This document shows, one piece after another, positions 45,008 to 54,191 of a stretch of 64,000 nt of DNA. The stretch's first letter is position 1. The number at the start of each line of letters is the position of its first letter. Location of the stretch: NCBI RefSeq assembly GCF_963676275.1, contig NZ_OY781091.1, forward strand, positions 310,001 through 374,000, in the 5' to 3' direction. A program made the translations under genes and the position numbers. The DNA comes from an uncultured Cohaesibacter sp. (GTDB taxonomy: Bacteria; Pseudomonadota; Alphaproteobacteria; Rhizobiales; Cohaesibacteraceae). The notes beneath the pieces were generated by a model. The model was given only the letters and a program-made list of their open reading frames with translations. It did not search any database and was not told the origin of the DNA.

Positions 45008-46420
45008 CTATTTCTTTGGCAGGAACCAGTTTGCCGCATTGTTGTAGCAGACATCGCTGACAAGCTTGTCCAGCAAATCCGTATCATTTGGCACATGGCC
45101 ATTTTCAACCCAGCGACCAACCATCTGGCAGACCAGACGACGGAAATATTCATGCCGTGGGAAGGACAGGAACGAGCGGCTGTCGGTCAGCATGCCGATG
45201 AAGTGGGAGAACAGGCCCATCTGGGAAAGCTGGCTCATCTGGCGCTCCATGCCATCGAGCTGGTCATTGAACCACCAGCCCGAACCGGCCTGCACCTTGC
45301 CAGCGATCTCGCCATCCTGGAAGTTGCCTGCGGTGGAAACGATCACTTCATTGAAGGACGGATTGAGGTGGTAGAGGACGGTTTTCGGCAGATGGCCGTC
45401 ACGATCCATTTCCCCCATCAGGCCGTTCAGTTCGATGGCAATCGGACGGTCATTGATGGAATCGCCGCCAACATCAGGCCCGAGGCTCTTGTAGAGACGG
45501 TGGTTGCAGTTGCGCACAGCGCCGATATGCAGCTGCATGACCAGATCGCGTTCATAATAGGCCTTGGACAGGTCAACGAACATGTTGGTCTGGAACTGGG
45601 CAATTTCCAGCTCGCTCAGCTCTTCGCCGGAGAGGCGCTTGGACATGATCGCATCAAGCGTGGCCTGATCGACCGGCTTGGCATAGCGCAGAACGTCGAT
45701 GCCATGGTCGGTTGCCTTGCAGCCGTGCGCCACGAAATGATCAAGGCGCTCAATCAGCGCTTTCATCAGCGGTGCATAGCTGTCAACCGAATAGCCGACA
45801 ACCTTTGCCAGATCGGCAATGAAGGGCGCAAAGCCCGGCAGGTCGATTTTGTAGGCAGCATCGGGGCGGAAGCTTGGGGCGACAACCATGTCGGAAAGGC
45901 TGGAATCCTCTGCCATCTGCTTGTGGAAGGCCAGATCGTCGCATGGAGCATCTGTGGTGCCGACAAATTCGACCTTGAACTGGCGCAGCAGGCCGCGGGC
46001 AGAATGGCTATCCTGAGCCAGCATGCCATTGGCCTTTTCCCAGATCATGTCTGCGGTCTTGGGAGAGAGCAATTCATTGATGCCGAAATAGCGCTGCAGT
46101 TCCAGATGGGTCCAGTGATAGAGCGGGTTGCCGAAGCATTTCGGCATGACCTCTGCGAAGGCGTCGAATTTTTCGCGGAAAGATGCCGAACCGGAGCATT
46201 TCTCTTCCGCAACGCCAGCCCAGCGCATGGCGCGCCATTTATAATGGTCACCGGCGAGCCAGACTTCGCCGATCGTGTCCCATTTCTTGTCGTTGGCGAT
46301 CTGCTCGGGAATGAGATGGTTGTGGTAATCGACAATCGGCAGGCCTACTGCGACATCATGATAGAGATGACGCGCTGCGGGCGTATCCAGCAGAAAGTCG
46401 GGGCCTAGAAATGTTTGCAT
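45008..46420 (-). CDS. uxaC: Glucuronate isomerase
   Basis: This 470-residue protein has the amidohydrolase-like uronate isomerase build. The metal-binding start is VDYHNHLIPEQIA, with family stretches LAGDHYKWRAMRWAG, FVGTTDAPCDDL, MQLHIGAVRNCNHRLYK and GMLTDSRSFLSFPRHEYFRR. It converts D-glucuronate to D-fructuronate (and galacturonate to tagaturonate). GGAGA precedes the ATG. It is the last gene of the leftward operon that starts at the divergent promoter near 52.5 kb and follows uxuB after 93 bp. Confidence 0.97.
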   Translation of the reverse strand: MQTFLGPDFLLDTPAARHLYHDVAVGLPIVDYHNHLIPEQIANDKKWDTIGEVWLAGDHYKWRAMRWAGVAEEKCSGSASFREKFDAFAEVMPKCFGNPLYHWTHLELQRYFGINELLSPKTADMIWEKANGMLAQDSHSARGLLRQFKVEFVGTTDAPCDDLAFHKQMAEDSSLSDMVVAPSFRPDAAYKIDLPGFAPFIADLAKVVGYSVDSYAPLMKALIERLDHFVAHGCKATDHGIDVLRYAKPVDQATLDAIMSKRLSGEELSELEIAQFQTNMFVDLSKAYYERDLVMQLHIGAVRNCNHRLYKSLGPDVGGDSINDRPIAIELNGLMGEMDRDGHLPKTVLYHLNPSFNEVIVSTAGNFQDGEIAGKVQAGSGWWFNDQLDGMERQMSQLSQMGLFSHFIGMLTDSRSFLSFPRHEYFRRLVCQMVGRWVENGHVPNDTDLLDKLVSDVCYNNAANWFLPKK

Positions 46421-46513
46421 GGTTATGTCTCCTGTCTTGGGCGGGGGCTGCCAAAAAATAAGCCTCCAGATCGGATGACCTGAAGGCTTTGGTGGTGGAA
46501 ACTCTTGATGGTC

Positions 46514-47983
46514 TTAAGAGATCGCAGCAGCCACGGTCGCCTTCGCACCCGTCTGAACTAAAGTTGCATATGTTGCTTTGATTCTCGTCACAAAGTCCGG
46601 GTTTTGGGACAGTTTTGCAGGGAAAATCGCATCCATCTCCAGAACGCCGTTAATATAAGCTTCCCAATTTGGCAATTGCAGCGCTTTCTGGGCGATCTGC
46701 TCTGCCAGCGGGTCACTGATCGGCGTTGGCTGACCATGCTCGTCGGTGCCCGTCATGAAGCGCAGCCAGCCGGCAACGCCAAGGGCGAGCAGCGACCAGT
46801 CGGAGCCATGATCGATATGCCAGGAAATGGAAGCCAGCATGCGCTGTGGCAGTTTCTGGCTGCCGTCAGAAGCAATCTGCGCGGTCTTGTGCTTGAGCTG
46901 GCTGTTGGAGAAACGCGCAATCAGCGCATCCGCATAGGCGTTCAGATCGACATTGCCGGGCACGTCAAGCGTCGGCTGCTGTTCCTTGACCATCAGCGTG
47001 TGGGCGGCCTTCTTGTAATTCTCGTCGCCCATGCAGGCGTCGATGGTTTCATAGCCGCCAAGATAGCCAAGATAGGCCAGGAACGAGTGAGCGCCGTTGA
47101 GGGTGCGCAGCTTCATTTCCTCGAATGGCTCGACGTCCGGCACGAATTGTGCGCCGACTTCTTCCCATGCCGGGCGGCCCTTGACGAAATTGTCTTCGAT
47201 CACCCACTGACGGAACGGTTCGCAAACGATGCCGTTCGGATCTTCCATGCCACCAAGGGTTTCCTTGATCAGCGCCCGGCTTTCATCGGTCAGTGCCGGT
47301 ACGATGCGGTCAACCATGGAGCAGGGGAAGGTCACATTCGCCTTGATCCATTTGGCAAGCTCGGCATCCAGCTTTTCAACGAAGCTGGTCACGGCCAGCT
47401 GGCAGAGCTTGCCGTTGGAAGGCAGGTTGTCGAGGCTGAGGATGGTGAAACCGTCCAGACCGGCATCACGGCGACGACGCAGCGCTTCCACCAGCGCGCC
47501 GATGGCCGATTTTGGTGCATGCGGATTCTCAAGGTCATGCTTGATCGCCGGGTTGGCTTCATCCAGCTTGCCACCGGCAAGGCAATAGCCCTTCTCGGTC
47601 ACGGTCATGGAAACGATGGCGACATCGGGCTCAAGGAACGGTGCGAAAAAGGCATCCATGCCGCCGCGTTCGGGATGCGCGGTTTTGACGATGGAGCCGA
47701 TGATACGCAGGTTGGAACCAGCGTCGCCATGTTCCAGAACAGAGTAAAGATGGTCATTCTCTTCCAGCTGCCCGAAACGGTCGGCACCGAACAGGATGTC
47801 GCTGACAACGACACCCCAGTCACTGCCCGGATGCTGGAGCAGAAAATCCTGATGGTAGCTCATCCAGTGGGCGCGGGCGAAAGCGCCAAAGCCCAGATGG
47901 ATGAGGCGCGGACGCAGACCATTGCGGTCATAGTCGGGCAATTGCGGGGTGCCCGGTGCGCTGAGCAAATCGGAAATGGTCAT
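46514..47983 (-). CDS. uxuB: Fructuronate reductase (mannitol dehydrogenase family)
   Basis: This 489-residue protein belongs to the polyol-specific long-chain dehydrogenases. The N-terminal nucleotide-binding region has LIHLGFGAFARAHWMSYHQD, with a central DNLPSNG and SMVDRIVPALT. The catalytic Lys-Asn-His signature is KLRTLNGAHSFLAYLGYLGG. In this operon, between a GH31 gene and uxaC, it should reduce D-fructuronate to D-mannonate with NADH. Mannitol or tagaturonate activity cannot be excluded by sequence alone. GGAGA lies 9 bases before the ATG. The upstream GH31 stop is only 14 bases away. Confidence 0.93.
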   Translation of the reverse strand: MTISDLLSAPGTPQLPDYDRNGLRPRLIHLGFGAFARAHWMSYHQDFLLQHPGSDWGVVVSDILFGADRFGQLEENDHLYSVLEHGDAGSNLRIIGSIVKTAHPERGGMDAFFAPFLEPDVAIVSMTVTEKGYCLAGGKLDEANPAIKHDLENPHAPKSAIGALVEALRRRRDAGLDGFTILSLDNLPSNGKLCQLAVTSFVEKLDAELAKWIKANVTFPCSMVDRIVPALTDESRALIKETLGGMEDPNGIVCEPFRQWVIEDNFVKGRPAWEEVGAQFVPDVEPFEEMKLRTLNGAHSFLAYLGYLGGYETIDACMGDENYKKAAHTLMVKEQQPTLDVPGNVDLNAYADALIARFSNSQLKHKTAQIASDGSQKLPQRMLASISWHIDHGSDWSLLALGVAGWLRFMTGTDEHGQPTPISDPLAEQIAQKALQLPNWEAYINGVLEMDAIFPAKLSQNPDFVTRIKATYATLVQTGAKATVAAAIS

Positions 47984-47997
47984 GAAAAATCTCCAGA

Positions 47998-50382
47998 TTA
48001 GAATGGCAGCAGAGTGCCGTTTTCATAAGGGGCGCCTGCGACGGACAGCAGGCGGGAATCGCGGGTGGCAACGCTGACCTTGCAGCCTTCAAGCTCCGGA
48101 TCGAATGAACCGCCATGCTGCCAGTCAAGATCCAGCGTGGTTGCCGTCTGGGTGACCTTGAAGCGGGTCAGGCGATGATTGCCGGAAAGGGCGTCGACAT
48201 TGTCGACATCATCTTCATAGACCTCACCTTCGAAGGTGCAGCTTGCATCACCGGGCAGCGGGTAGATGACGATCTGACGCAGCTGGCCCTTGACGGAGCC
48301 GGAGCGCTTGACGCCCGGCGACAGGGTCAGCACCGTGCCCGCCTTGACGAACAGCGGTATCGAGCCCAGAGCAACCGGTACGGTCAGTTCCTGACCACCA
48401 TGGAAATATTCGCCAGACCAGAAGTCATAATAGCCGACGCCATTGTCCGGCAAATAGAGAGTACGGGTCTTTGCGCCTTCTTCCACCACGTTGGCAACCA
48501 GCAGATCCTCACCGAGGAAGAAATCATCGGTCGGTGCATAGCAGCGTGCATCATGCTCATGATCAAGGAAGGTCGGACGGATCATCGGCTCGTCTTCCGC
48601 CACGGCCTTGTAGAGCAGGGTATAGAGATAAGGCAACAGGGTGTAGCGCAGATTGATGGCGTTGCGGATATGGGCGGTTACTTCCGGATACATCCATGGC
48701 TCATTGACTGTGTGGTCGTCATTCCAGCTATGGATGGTAAAGCGCGGATGGAAGATACCATTCTGCACCCAGCGCACGAACAGTTCCGGATCGGGACGAT
48801 CCCCTGAGAAGCCGCCCACATCGTGGCCGACATTGTAAAGGCCGGAAAGGCTCATGCCCAGACCCATCGGAATGTTGTATTTCAGGCTGTTCCAGTTGGT
48901 GCGGTTATCGCCGGACCAGGTCTGGGCATAGCGCTGAATGCCCGGGCAGCCGGAACGGGAGATCAGATAGGCGCGTTTTTCCGGTGCGAATGCCACCTGC
49001 GCGTCATTGGAGGCGCGGGTCATCAGCAGCGGCTGCACCGGACGGATCAGATCGATATCAATCGGATCACCGAAGCCTGCGCATTGTGCCTGACGGTCCC
49101 AGATTTCATATTCGTTATTGTCGTTCCAGGTAGAGTTGATGCCATAGTCCAGAAGGGCGGTCTTGACATTGTCACGCCACCATTTCTGGGTGTCCGGGTT
49201 GGTGAAGTCCAGATGGCTGCCCTCGTCATCCCAGAAGACAGAGCGTTCGGCTGCGCCCGTATCGCTGTCCTTGACGAACAGCCCCAGATTATCCACCTCG
49301 CCATAGCGCGGATGATCCTGCAGCAGGCAAGGCTTGATGTTGGCGATCAGTTCCAGACCGGCATCGGCAAAGACCTTTGACATGCCCTTCGCATCAGGCA
49401 CCTTGTCGGTGTTCCAGTTGAAGACATAGCGCTTCGGACCGATGGAGGTATAGCCGGAGGAAAGCTGGAAGCTGTCGCACGGAATGTCATGCTGCTGGAT
49501 CAGGCGAACGAAGCCCTGCAGCTGTTCCTGCGCGTTTGGCGCGTCCGTATAAGACATGGTCGAGCCCGAATAGCCAAGCGACCAGCGCGGCAGGAAGGCG
49601 GTGCCACCCGTCAGATGGGTGTGGGCCTTGGTCAGATCCAGAATGGAATTGCCAAGGGTGAAATAATAGTCCAGATCGCCATCTTCTGCGCGGTAGGAGC
49701 GGAAAGCGACGTGATAATTGTCCAGCTCGTTGCCCAGATCAAACCAGCAAGGGGCCAGATTGTCATAGAAGAGCGAGTAGGACAGGCCGCTTTCAAGGCG
49801 CGTGATGGTGAAAGGCACATGCTTGTAGAGCGGGTCGGTGGAGCCGGCATTATAGCCCATGGCATCGAGATTGCGCATCTCGAAGCGACGGCCGGAGCGT
49901 TCCAGCTCACCGCTCTTTTCGCCAAGCCCGTAGAAGCGATCCGTTTTGGAACGGCGCAGAAAATGGCTGTGGGCATGGTCCTTGCGGCCCAGCATATAGG
50001 CACCGGTCGGGCGGTCTTCGGCAATCTGCTGCCATTCATCGCTGGCGCTTGCCCGTCCGAACCAGACCAGCCCCAGAGGCGGGCGCACGACCAGCTTCAG
50101 GCAATCGGTTGCAAGGGTAACCGTGTCATCGGTGCTCTCGCATGAGAAGGAAGGGCAGGAGAAGCCGTCGAGCGAGGCGCGCTTGCGGCCTTCAAGGGGA
50201 TCGTCTCCCCCGGGTGCAACGGTCCAGCTGCGATCAAGACGATAGTTGCCATCCTTGAGCAACTGTACGCGGGCCATCCGGTCTTCGAGAATATCGATCT
50301 GCAGGCTGTGCCGCCCTTCGACTTCGAGCACGACACCCGTTGCGGTCTGGCTTTTTAGCGTCCATTTTTTCAGCTGATACAT
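47998..50382 (-). CDS. Glycoside hydrolase family 31 (alpha-glucosidase/xylosidase type)
   Basis: This 794-residue protein has the N-terminal beta-sandwich of GH31 and the catalytic barrel. The nucleophile motif is WNDNNEYEIW, with Asp at residue 421 (WxD region), and the acid/base region is GHDVGGFSGD, Asp at about 521, followed by WVQNGIFHPRFTIHSWN. Beta-sandwich domains follow. There is no signal peptide, so it acts in the cytoplasm. GH31 enzymes act on alpha-glycosides; the exact glycan here is unknown. The gene starts 14 bases upstream of uxuB and ends the path from dctQM, so it is probably induced with glucuronate use. The start has GGGAGA upstream. Confidence 0.92.
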   Translation of the reverse strand: MYQLKKWTLKSQTATGVVLEVEGRHSLQIDILEDRMARVQLLKDGNYRLDRSWTVAPGGDDPLEGRKRASLDGFSCPSFSCESTDDTVTLATDCLKLVVRPPLGLVWFGRASASDEWQQIAEDRPTGAYMLGRKDHAHSHFLRRSKTDRFYGLGEKSGELERSGRRFEMRNLDAMGYNAGSTDPLYKHVPFTITRLESGLSYSLFYDNLAPCWFDLGNELDNYHVAFRSYRAEDGDLDYYFTLGNSILDLTKAHTHLTGGTAFLPRWSLGYSGSTMSYTDAPNAQEQLQGFVRLIQQHDIPCDSFQLSSGYTSIGPKRYVFNWNTDKVPDAKGMSKVFADAGLELIANIKPCLLQDHPRYGEVDNLGLFVKDSDTGAAERSVFWDDEGSHLDFTNPDTQKWWRDNVKTALLDYGINSTWNDNNEYEIWDRQAQCAGFGDPIDIDLIRPVQPLLMTRASNDAQVAFAPEKRAYLISRSGCPGIQRYAQTWSGDNRTNWNSLKYNIPMGLGMSLSGLYNVGHDVGGFSGDRPDPELFVRWVQNGIFHPRFTIHSWNDDHTVNEPWMYPEVTAHIRNAINLRYTLLPYLYTLLYKAVAEDEPMIRPTFLDHEHDARCYAPTDDFFLGEDLLVANVVEEGAKTRTLYLPDNGVGYYDFWSGEYFHGGQELTVPVALGSIPLFVKAGTVLTLSPGVKRSGSVKGQLRQIVIYPLPGDASCTFEGEVYEDDVDNVDALSGNHRLTRFKVTQTATTLDLDWQHGGSFDPELEGCKVSVATRDSRLLSVAGAPYENGTLLPF

Positions 50383-50615
50383 GAAGGTCTCCCTAGGGCC
50401 AAAATCGGGGGCTTGTTTGGCAAGCCTCTCGCAAGGGCCTGATTTCAAGGATTAGCAGCAGTTTCCGCGCGAGGGAAAGTGCCGTTACTGACCGGGAGGG
50501 CATTTTGCAAGCCCTCAAGGGGCTGGCGGGCTCTCTCCCGGTTGGTCTGGTTTGTTGAATTCCGTCATGGGATGGTGGCACGATTGCGTACCCGCCACCA
50601 TCCGTCATGCGAGCC

Positions 50616-51926
50616 TTAGCCGCCGTAGCCGAGGAAGAAGCGAGGCAGCACCAGAGAAATCTCCGGAATATAGGTGACTGCCAGAAGCAGGACCACCAGC
50701 ACCGCATAGAAGGGCAGCATCGGCTTGAGAACCTTGGAGATGGCAACCTTGCCGACCGAGCAACCAATGAACAGGGCAGAGCCAACTGGCGGGGTGCAGA
50801 TGCCGATACACAGGTTGAAGGTCATCATGACGCCGAAATGAACCGGATCCATGCCCAGATCTTCCACCACTGGCAGGAAGATTGGGGTGAAGATCAGGAG
50901 GGCTGGGGTCATGTCCATGAAGGTCCCGATGATCAACAGGGCGATATTCATCACCAGCAGGATAACGATCGGATTGTCGGAAATCGCCAGCAGCGCGTCG
51001 GAGATATAGAAAGGAATATCCGAGAAGGCCATCGCCTTGGACATGCCGATGGAGCAGCCGACCATCAAAAGCACGATGGAGGTGGTCACAGCCGATTCCA
51101 GAACGATCTTGGGCAGGTCACGCACGGAGATTTCGCGATACCAGATCAGCGCCAGGAACAGGGTATAGACAACGGCAACTGCGGAAGCTTCGGTTGCGGT
51201 GAAAATGCCGCCGATGATGCCGCCCATGATGATGATGATCAGGCCAAGCGGCAGGATGGCAGCCTTGGTCTTTTCACACATTTCCTGACGGGTCGGGCGC
51301 TCGGCAACGGCATAGCCGCGTCTCTTGGCGATGAAGCCGGCAACAACCATCAGGCCCAGCCCCATCAGGATACCCGGCAGATAGCCGGCCAGAAACAGGG
51401 CTGCAATCGAGGTGCCGCCGGTGATCAGCGAATAGACGATGAAGGTGGTCGATGGCGGGATCAGCAGACCGGTCGGGCAGGAAGCGATGTTGACCGCTGC
51501 CGAATAGGCCGGATCATAGCCTTCCTTCTTCTGCAGCGGAGACATGACGCCGCCCACAGCTGCCGCCGAGGCAACCGCCGAGCCGGAAATGGCACCGAAC
51601 ATCATGTTGGCCAGCACGTTGCAGTGGGCCAGCGAGCCGGGCAGGCGACCGCCAAGGATCTTGGCAAATTCAATCAGCCGCATGGCGATGCCGCCGCGGT
51701 TCATGATGTTGCCTGCAAGAATGAAGAAGGGGATCGCCAGCAGGGTGAAGCTGTCAAGGCCGGAGGCCATCTGCTGGGCAACAATGAAAATCGACTGATC
51801 GAACGACATGTCGATCACCATGAAGGTGAACATGGTCGCGATGCCGATTGCGAAGGAAATTGGAACGCTGAATGCCATCAGGACGATGAAGATCGAAAAC
51901 AGCGTGATAGTTGCTTGCCATTCCAT
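50616..51926 (-). CDS. dctM: TRAP transporter large membrane subunit (DctM type)
   Basis: This 436-residue polytopic protein has the DctM segments PFFILAGNIMNRGGIAMRLI, MFGAISGSAVASAAAVGG, GLLIPPSTTFIVYSL, TATEASAVAVVYTL, and GTFMDMTPALLIFTPIFLPV. It forms the channel of the glucuronate-locus TRAP transporter with DctQ, encoded 26 bp upstream, and the DctP encoded divergently. A 233-bp gap separates it from the following GH31 gene, so some read-through control is possible. Confidence 0.95.
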   Translation of the reverse strand: MEWQATITLFSIFIVLMAFSVPISFAIGIATMFTFMVIDMSFDQSIFIVAQQMASGLDSFTLLAIPFFILAGNIMNRGGIAMRLIEFAKILGGRLPGSLAHCNVLANMMFGAISGSAVASAAAVGGVMSPLQKKEGYDPAYSAAVNIASCPTGLLIPPSTTFIVYSLITGGTSIAALFLAGYLPGILMGLGLMVVAGFIAKRRGYAVAERPTRQEMCEKTKAAILPLGLIIIIMGGIIGGIFTATEASAVAVVYTLFLALIWYREISVRDLPKIVLESAVTTSIVLLMVGCSIGMSKAMAFSDIPFYISDALLAISDNPIVILLVMNIALLIIGTFMDMTPALLIFTPIFLPVVEDLGMDPVHFGVMMTFNLCIGICTPPVGSALFIGCSVGKVAISKVLKPMLPFYAVLVVLLLAVTYIPEISLVLPRFFLGYGG

Positions 51927-51952
51927 GGTTTTTTACTCTCTCTTCGATCCGT

Positions 51953-52492
51953 TTAGTCTTGCTCGGCCGGCGTGGATTGGGCCGGGGATGGCTCTGAAGG
52001 TGCTTTCGTTCCTTCTTCGCTTTCAGGATCAAACTGTTCCAGGATCAACGCCGCACAATAGAAGAGCATCATGGCACCGGAAAACGGGATGGCGCCGTAG
52101 ACATAGCCCATGGGGAGGCGAAGGGCGGGGGTCATCTGGCCCGATTCAAGGGTCTTGAACATCAGCTCAAGGCCACCATAAAGCATCACCACGCCAGCGA
52201 AGGCGGCAACGATCAGCAATACGGCTACGCGGATATAGCGCACGGCGGGGCCGTCTACCACGAGGGTGACGATATCAATTGCCAGATGGCGCTTGAGGCC
52301 CAGAGTATAGGCAGCGCCCACAAAGGCGACCCACATGAAGAGGAAGCGAGCAATTTCGTCTGTTGTTGTGCTTGGCGTTCCGAGAATGAAACGCGAGACA
52401 ACCTGCCAGACAACGCAGATGACAAGAATGGTAAAGACCAGAACGGTCAGGGTTCCCAGAACCGCATTTACCAGGCGAACAGCTTGTTTCAT
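51953..52492 (-). CDS. dctQ: TRAP transporter small membrane subunit (DctQ type)
   Basis: This is a protein of about 179 residues with four membrane helices (LTVLVFTILVICVVWQVVSR, GTPSTTTDEIARFLFMWVAF). The DctQ signature fits and the C-terminus is a Glu/Pro/Ser-rich cytoplasmic tail. It is the first gene of the leftward operon. The ATG at 52492 with GGAGTG upstream is preferred to one 21 codons earlier. A strong inverted repeat GCCAGACC / GGTCTGGC lies some 30-45 bases upstream of the start. Confidence 0.92.
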   Translation of the reverse strand: MKQAVRLVNAVLGTLTVLVFTILVICVVWQVVSRFILGTPSTTTDEIARFLFMWVAFVGAAYTLGLKRHLAIDIVTLVVDGPAVRYIRVAVLLIVAAFAGVVMLYGGLELMFKTLESGQMTPALRLPMGYVYGAIPFSGAMMLFYCAALILEQFDPESEEGTKAPSEPSPAQSTPAEQD

Positions 52493-52563
52493 GGCTGCAC
52501 TCCAATCGCTGTTTGTTCTTAGCCAGACCGGGGTCTGGCGTGAGAGGGCTGCCACTTGGAATT

Positions 52564-52581
52564 AAATTGGTCGGCCAATTT
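52564..52581. promoter_or_regulatory. UxuR-type operator, site 1
   Basis: AAATTGGTCGGCCAATTT is an almost perfect palindrome with one mismatch. It matches the pattern AAATTGGTxxACCAATTT known for E. coli UxuR/ExuR. It lies about 75 bases before the dctQ start. Confidence 0.75.
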
Positions 52582-52837
52582 ATCAACAGCCGGTTCCCAG
52601 TTTGACAGCAAATGGTTCGACACAAAATCTGGAAATAGTCGTCTTCCAAATTGGCTTAGCCATTCAAAATCGAGGGATGCGGATTGGTGGCAAATCGGTC
52701 CACGCAGCTGAAGACTTTTCAAAAAGAACTATAAATCAGATAGATAACAAGTTCCTTAGGCTTTTCGCTTCTTCTCGTCCGTAGACTTGGTGTGCCATTC
52801 GGCATCTCTGTTGCCTATACACATCGCTCAAAAAACA

Positions 52838-52855
52838 AAATTGGTCAACCAAAAT
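52838..52855. promoter_or_regulatory. UxuR-type operator, site 2
   Basis: AAATTGGTCAACCAAAAT contains the perfect core TTGGT-ca-ACCAA and A+T-rich flanks as in UxuR/ExuR boxes. It lies in the centre of the divergent promoter region. Confidence 0.7.
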
Positions 52856-52890
52856 AAAAATTGATTGACAAAAATTTCAAAATGGAGAAT

Positions 52891-52908
52891 TGTTTGGTCG
52901 ACCAAATC
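52891..52908. promoter_or_regulatory. UxuR-type operator, site 3
   Basis: The core TTTGGTCGACCAAA is a perfect 14-base palindrome. A poorer copy (TTGGT-tcg-ACCGG) starts at 52915. Sites 2 and 3 are spaced by about five helical turns, which would allow cooperative binding. Confidence 0.75.
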
Positions 52909-53052
52909 TGAATATTGGTTCGACCGGTCGAGGCGTATGTGGTCAGCTATCTCTGATTGCAGGTGTGCTTTGGTTGGGTAAATGGCAGCTCGCTGACAAA
53001 AGGCGGTCTGCAAGGCAAACAAACCGACTGAGACATCAATCGGGAGGGAAAA

Positions 53053-54033
53053 ATGAAATTCAAGCATTCCATTATTAGCGCTGTCGCTGGTGCGGCTCTG
53101 GCTCTGACTGCAACCGCAGCAAGCGCAGTGACGCTGAAAATCAGCCACAACAACCCAGAAGATCATCCGCTGCACAAATCCATGTCTTTCTTCGCTGATC
53201 GCGTGAAGGAACTGACCAATGGTGAAGTCAAGATCCGCATCTATGCCAACGCGCAGCTTGGTACGCAGCGTGAGTCCATGGAGCTGGTTCAGAACGGCAC
53301 TCTGGCAATGGCAAAATCCAACGCTTCCGAGCTTGAAGCATTTGAAGAATCCTACAGTGCCCTGAACCTGCCTTACCTGTTCACCTCCGAAGATCATTTC
53401 TTCAATGCACTTGGCGGTGAAATCGGTGATGACATCCTGATGTCTTCCAAGGACAAGGGCTTCATCGGTCTGACCTATTATTATGAAGGCGCTCGCTCCT
53501 TCTATGCCAACAAGGCGATCAACAAGCCTTCCGATCTGAATGGCATGAAGATCCGCGTGCAGCCTTCTCCTTCCGCGATCCGCATGGTTGAGCTGCTTGG
53601 CGGCAACCCGACCCCGATCGCATGGGGCGAACTCTATTCGGCTCTGAAACAGGGTGTTGTTGACGGCGCCGAAAACAACCCGACTGCAATGACCACTGCC
53701 CGTCATGGCGAAGTGTCCAAGGTCTTCTCCCTGGATGAACATACCATGATCCCTTCCGTTCTGGTCATGTCCACCAAGAAATGGGACAAGCTAACCCCGG
53801 ATCAGCAGAAAGCCGTTCAGCAGGCAGCTCATGAATCCATGGACTTCCACCGCAAGCTCTGGGGCGAAATCGTTTCCACGGAAATCGAAAAAGCCAAATC
53901 CGAACTCGGTGTTGAATTTGTGGAAGTCGACAAGGCTCCGTTCGTCGAAGCTGTCATGCCGATGCATGAAGAGCTGGCTGCAAAGTCCGAACGTCTTGCT
54001 GACCTGATCGAACGCATCAAGGCTGTTCAATAA
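53053..54033 (+). CDS. dctP: TRAP transporter solute-binding protein (DctP type)
   Basis: This 326-residue protein has a signal peptide (ISAVAGAALALTATAASA) and the DctP fold with HNNPEDHPLHKSMSFFADRV, GLTYYYEGARSFYANK, and the ligand-holding Arg in MKIRVQPSP. It is exported to the periplasm and feeds the DctQM transporter encoded on the other side of the divergent promoter. By context the substrate is glucuronate or a glucuronide. It has an ideal GGAGG-type ribosome site and is followed by its own strong terminator, which would make it the most abundant protein of the locus. Confidence 0.95.
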   Translation: MKFKHSIISAVAGAALALTATAASAVTLKISHNNPEDHPLHKSMSFFADRVKELTNGEVKIRIYANAQLGTQRESMELVQNGTLAMAKSNASELEAFEESYSALNLPYLFTSEDHFFNALGGEIGDDILMSSKDKGFIGLTYYYEGARSFYANKAINKPSDLNGMKIRVQPSPSAIRMVELLGGNPTPIAWGELYSALKQGVVDGAENNPTAMTTARHGEVSKVFSLDEHTMIPSVLVMSTKKWDKLTPDQQKAVQQAAHESMDFHRKLWGEIVSTEIEKAKSELGVEFVEVDKAPFVEAVMPMHEELAAKSERLADLIERIKAVQ

Positions 54034-54100
54034 GAGCTGGCTTTCAAACCAGCCGACGGTCCATCTCACGGCTCCCGCCAGCATATGGACTGACAACTCG

Positions 54101-54132
54101 AACATGGCGGGCGGAAATCCGCCATGTTTTTT
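54101..54132 (+). terminator. Strong terminator directly after dctP
   Basis: AACATGGCGG pairs with CCGCCATGTT over an 8-base loop and is followed by six T residues. It separates dctP from the downstream beta-glucuronidase gene, so the latter depends on partial read-through or on a further promoter. Confidence 0.92.
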
Positions 54133-54191
54133 GTCTCCTGCCCGACCCTCGCGACAAGCGGGCCGGACATCCAAGCAACAGGAAGTGCCCC

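Larger units (their letters stand above)
52493..53052. promoter_or_regulatory. Divergent promoter region of the glucuronate locus
   Basis: These 560 bases separate the leftward dctQ operon from the rightward dctP operon. They hold no gene but contain at least three palindromes of the UxuR/ExuR type, listed separately, plus an inverted repeat GCCAGACC-gg-GGTCTGGC near 52521-52538 in the dctQ leader. Promoters for both directions must lie here; no unambiguous -35/-10 pair was fixed. Confidence 0.75.

Noticed and set aside
46604..48001. Plus-strand open frame of 465 codons opposite uxuB
   Set aside because: It is antisense to a well-supported fructuronate reductase and shows no family motif or ribosome site.
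50607..51956. Plus-strand open frame of 449 codons opposite dctM
   Set aside because: It is a shadow of the TRAP permease; the translation is Asp/Gln/His-rich and hydrophilic, as expected from reading a membrane protein gene backward.
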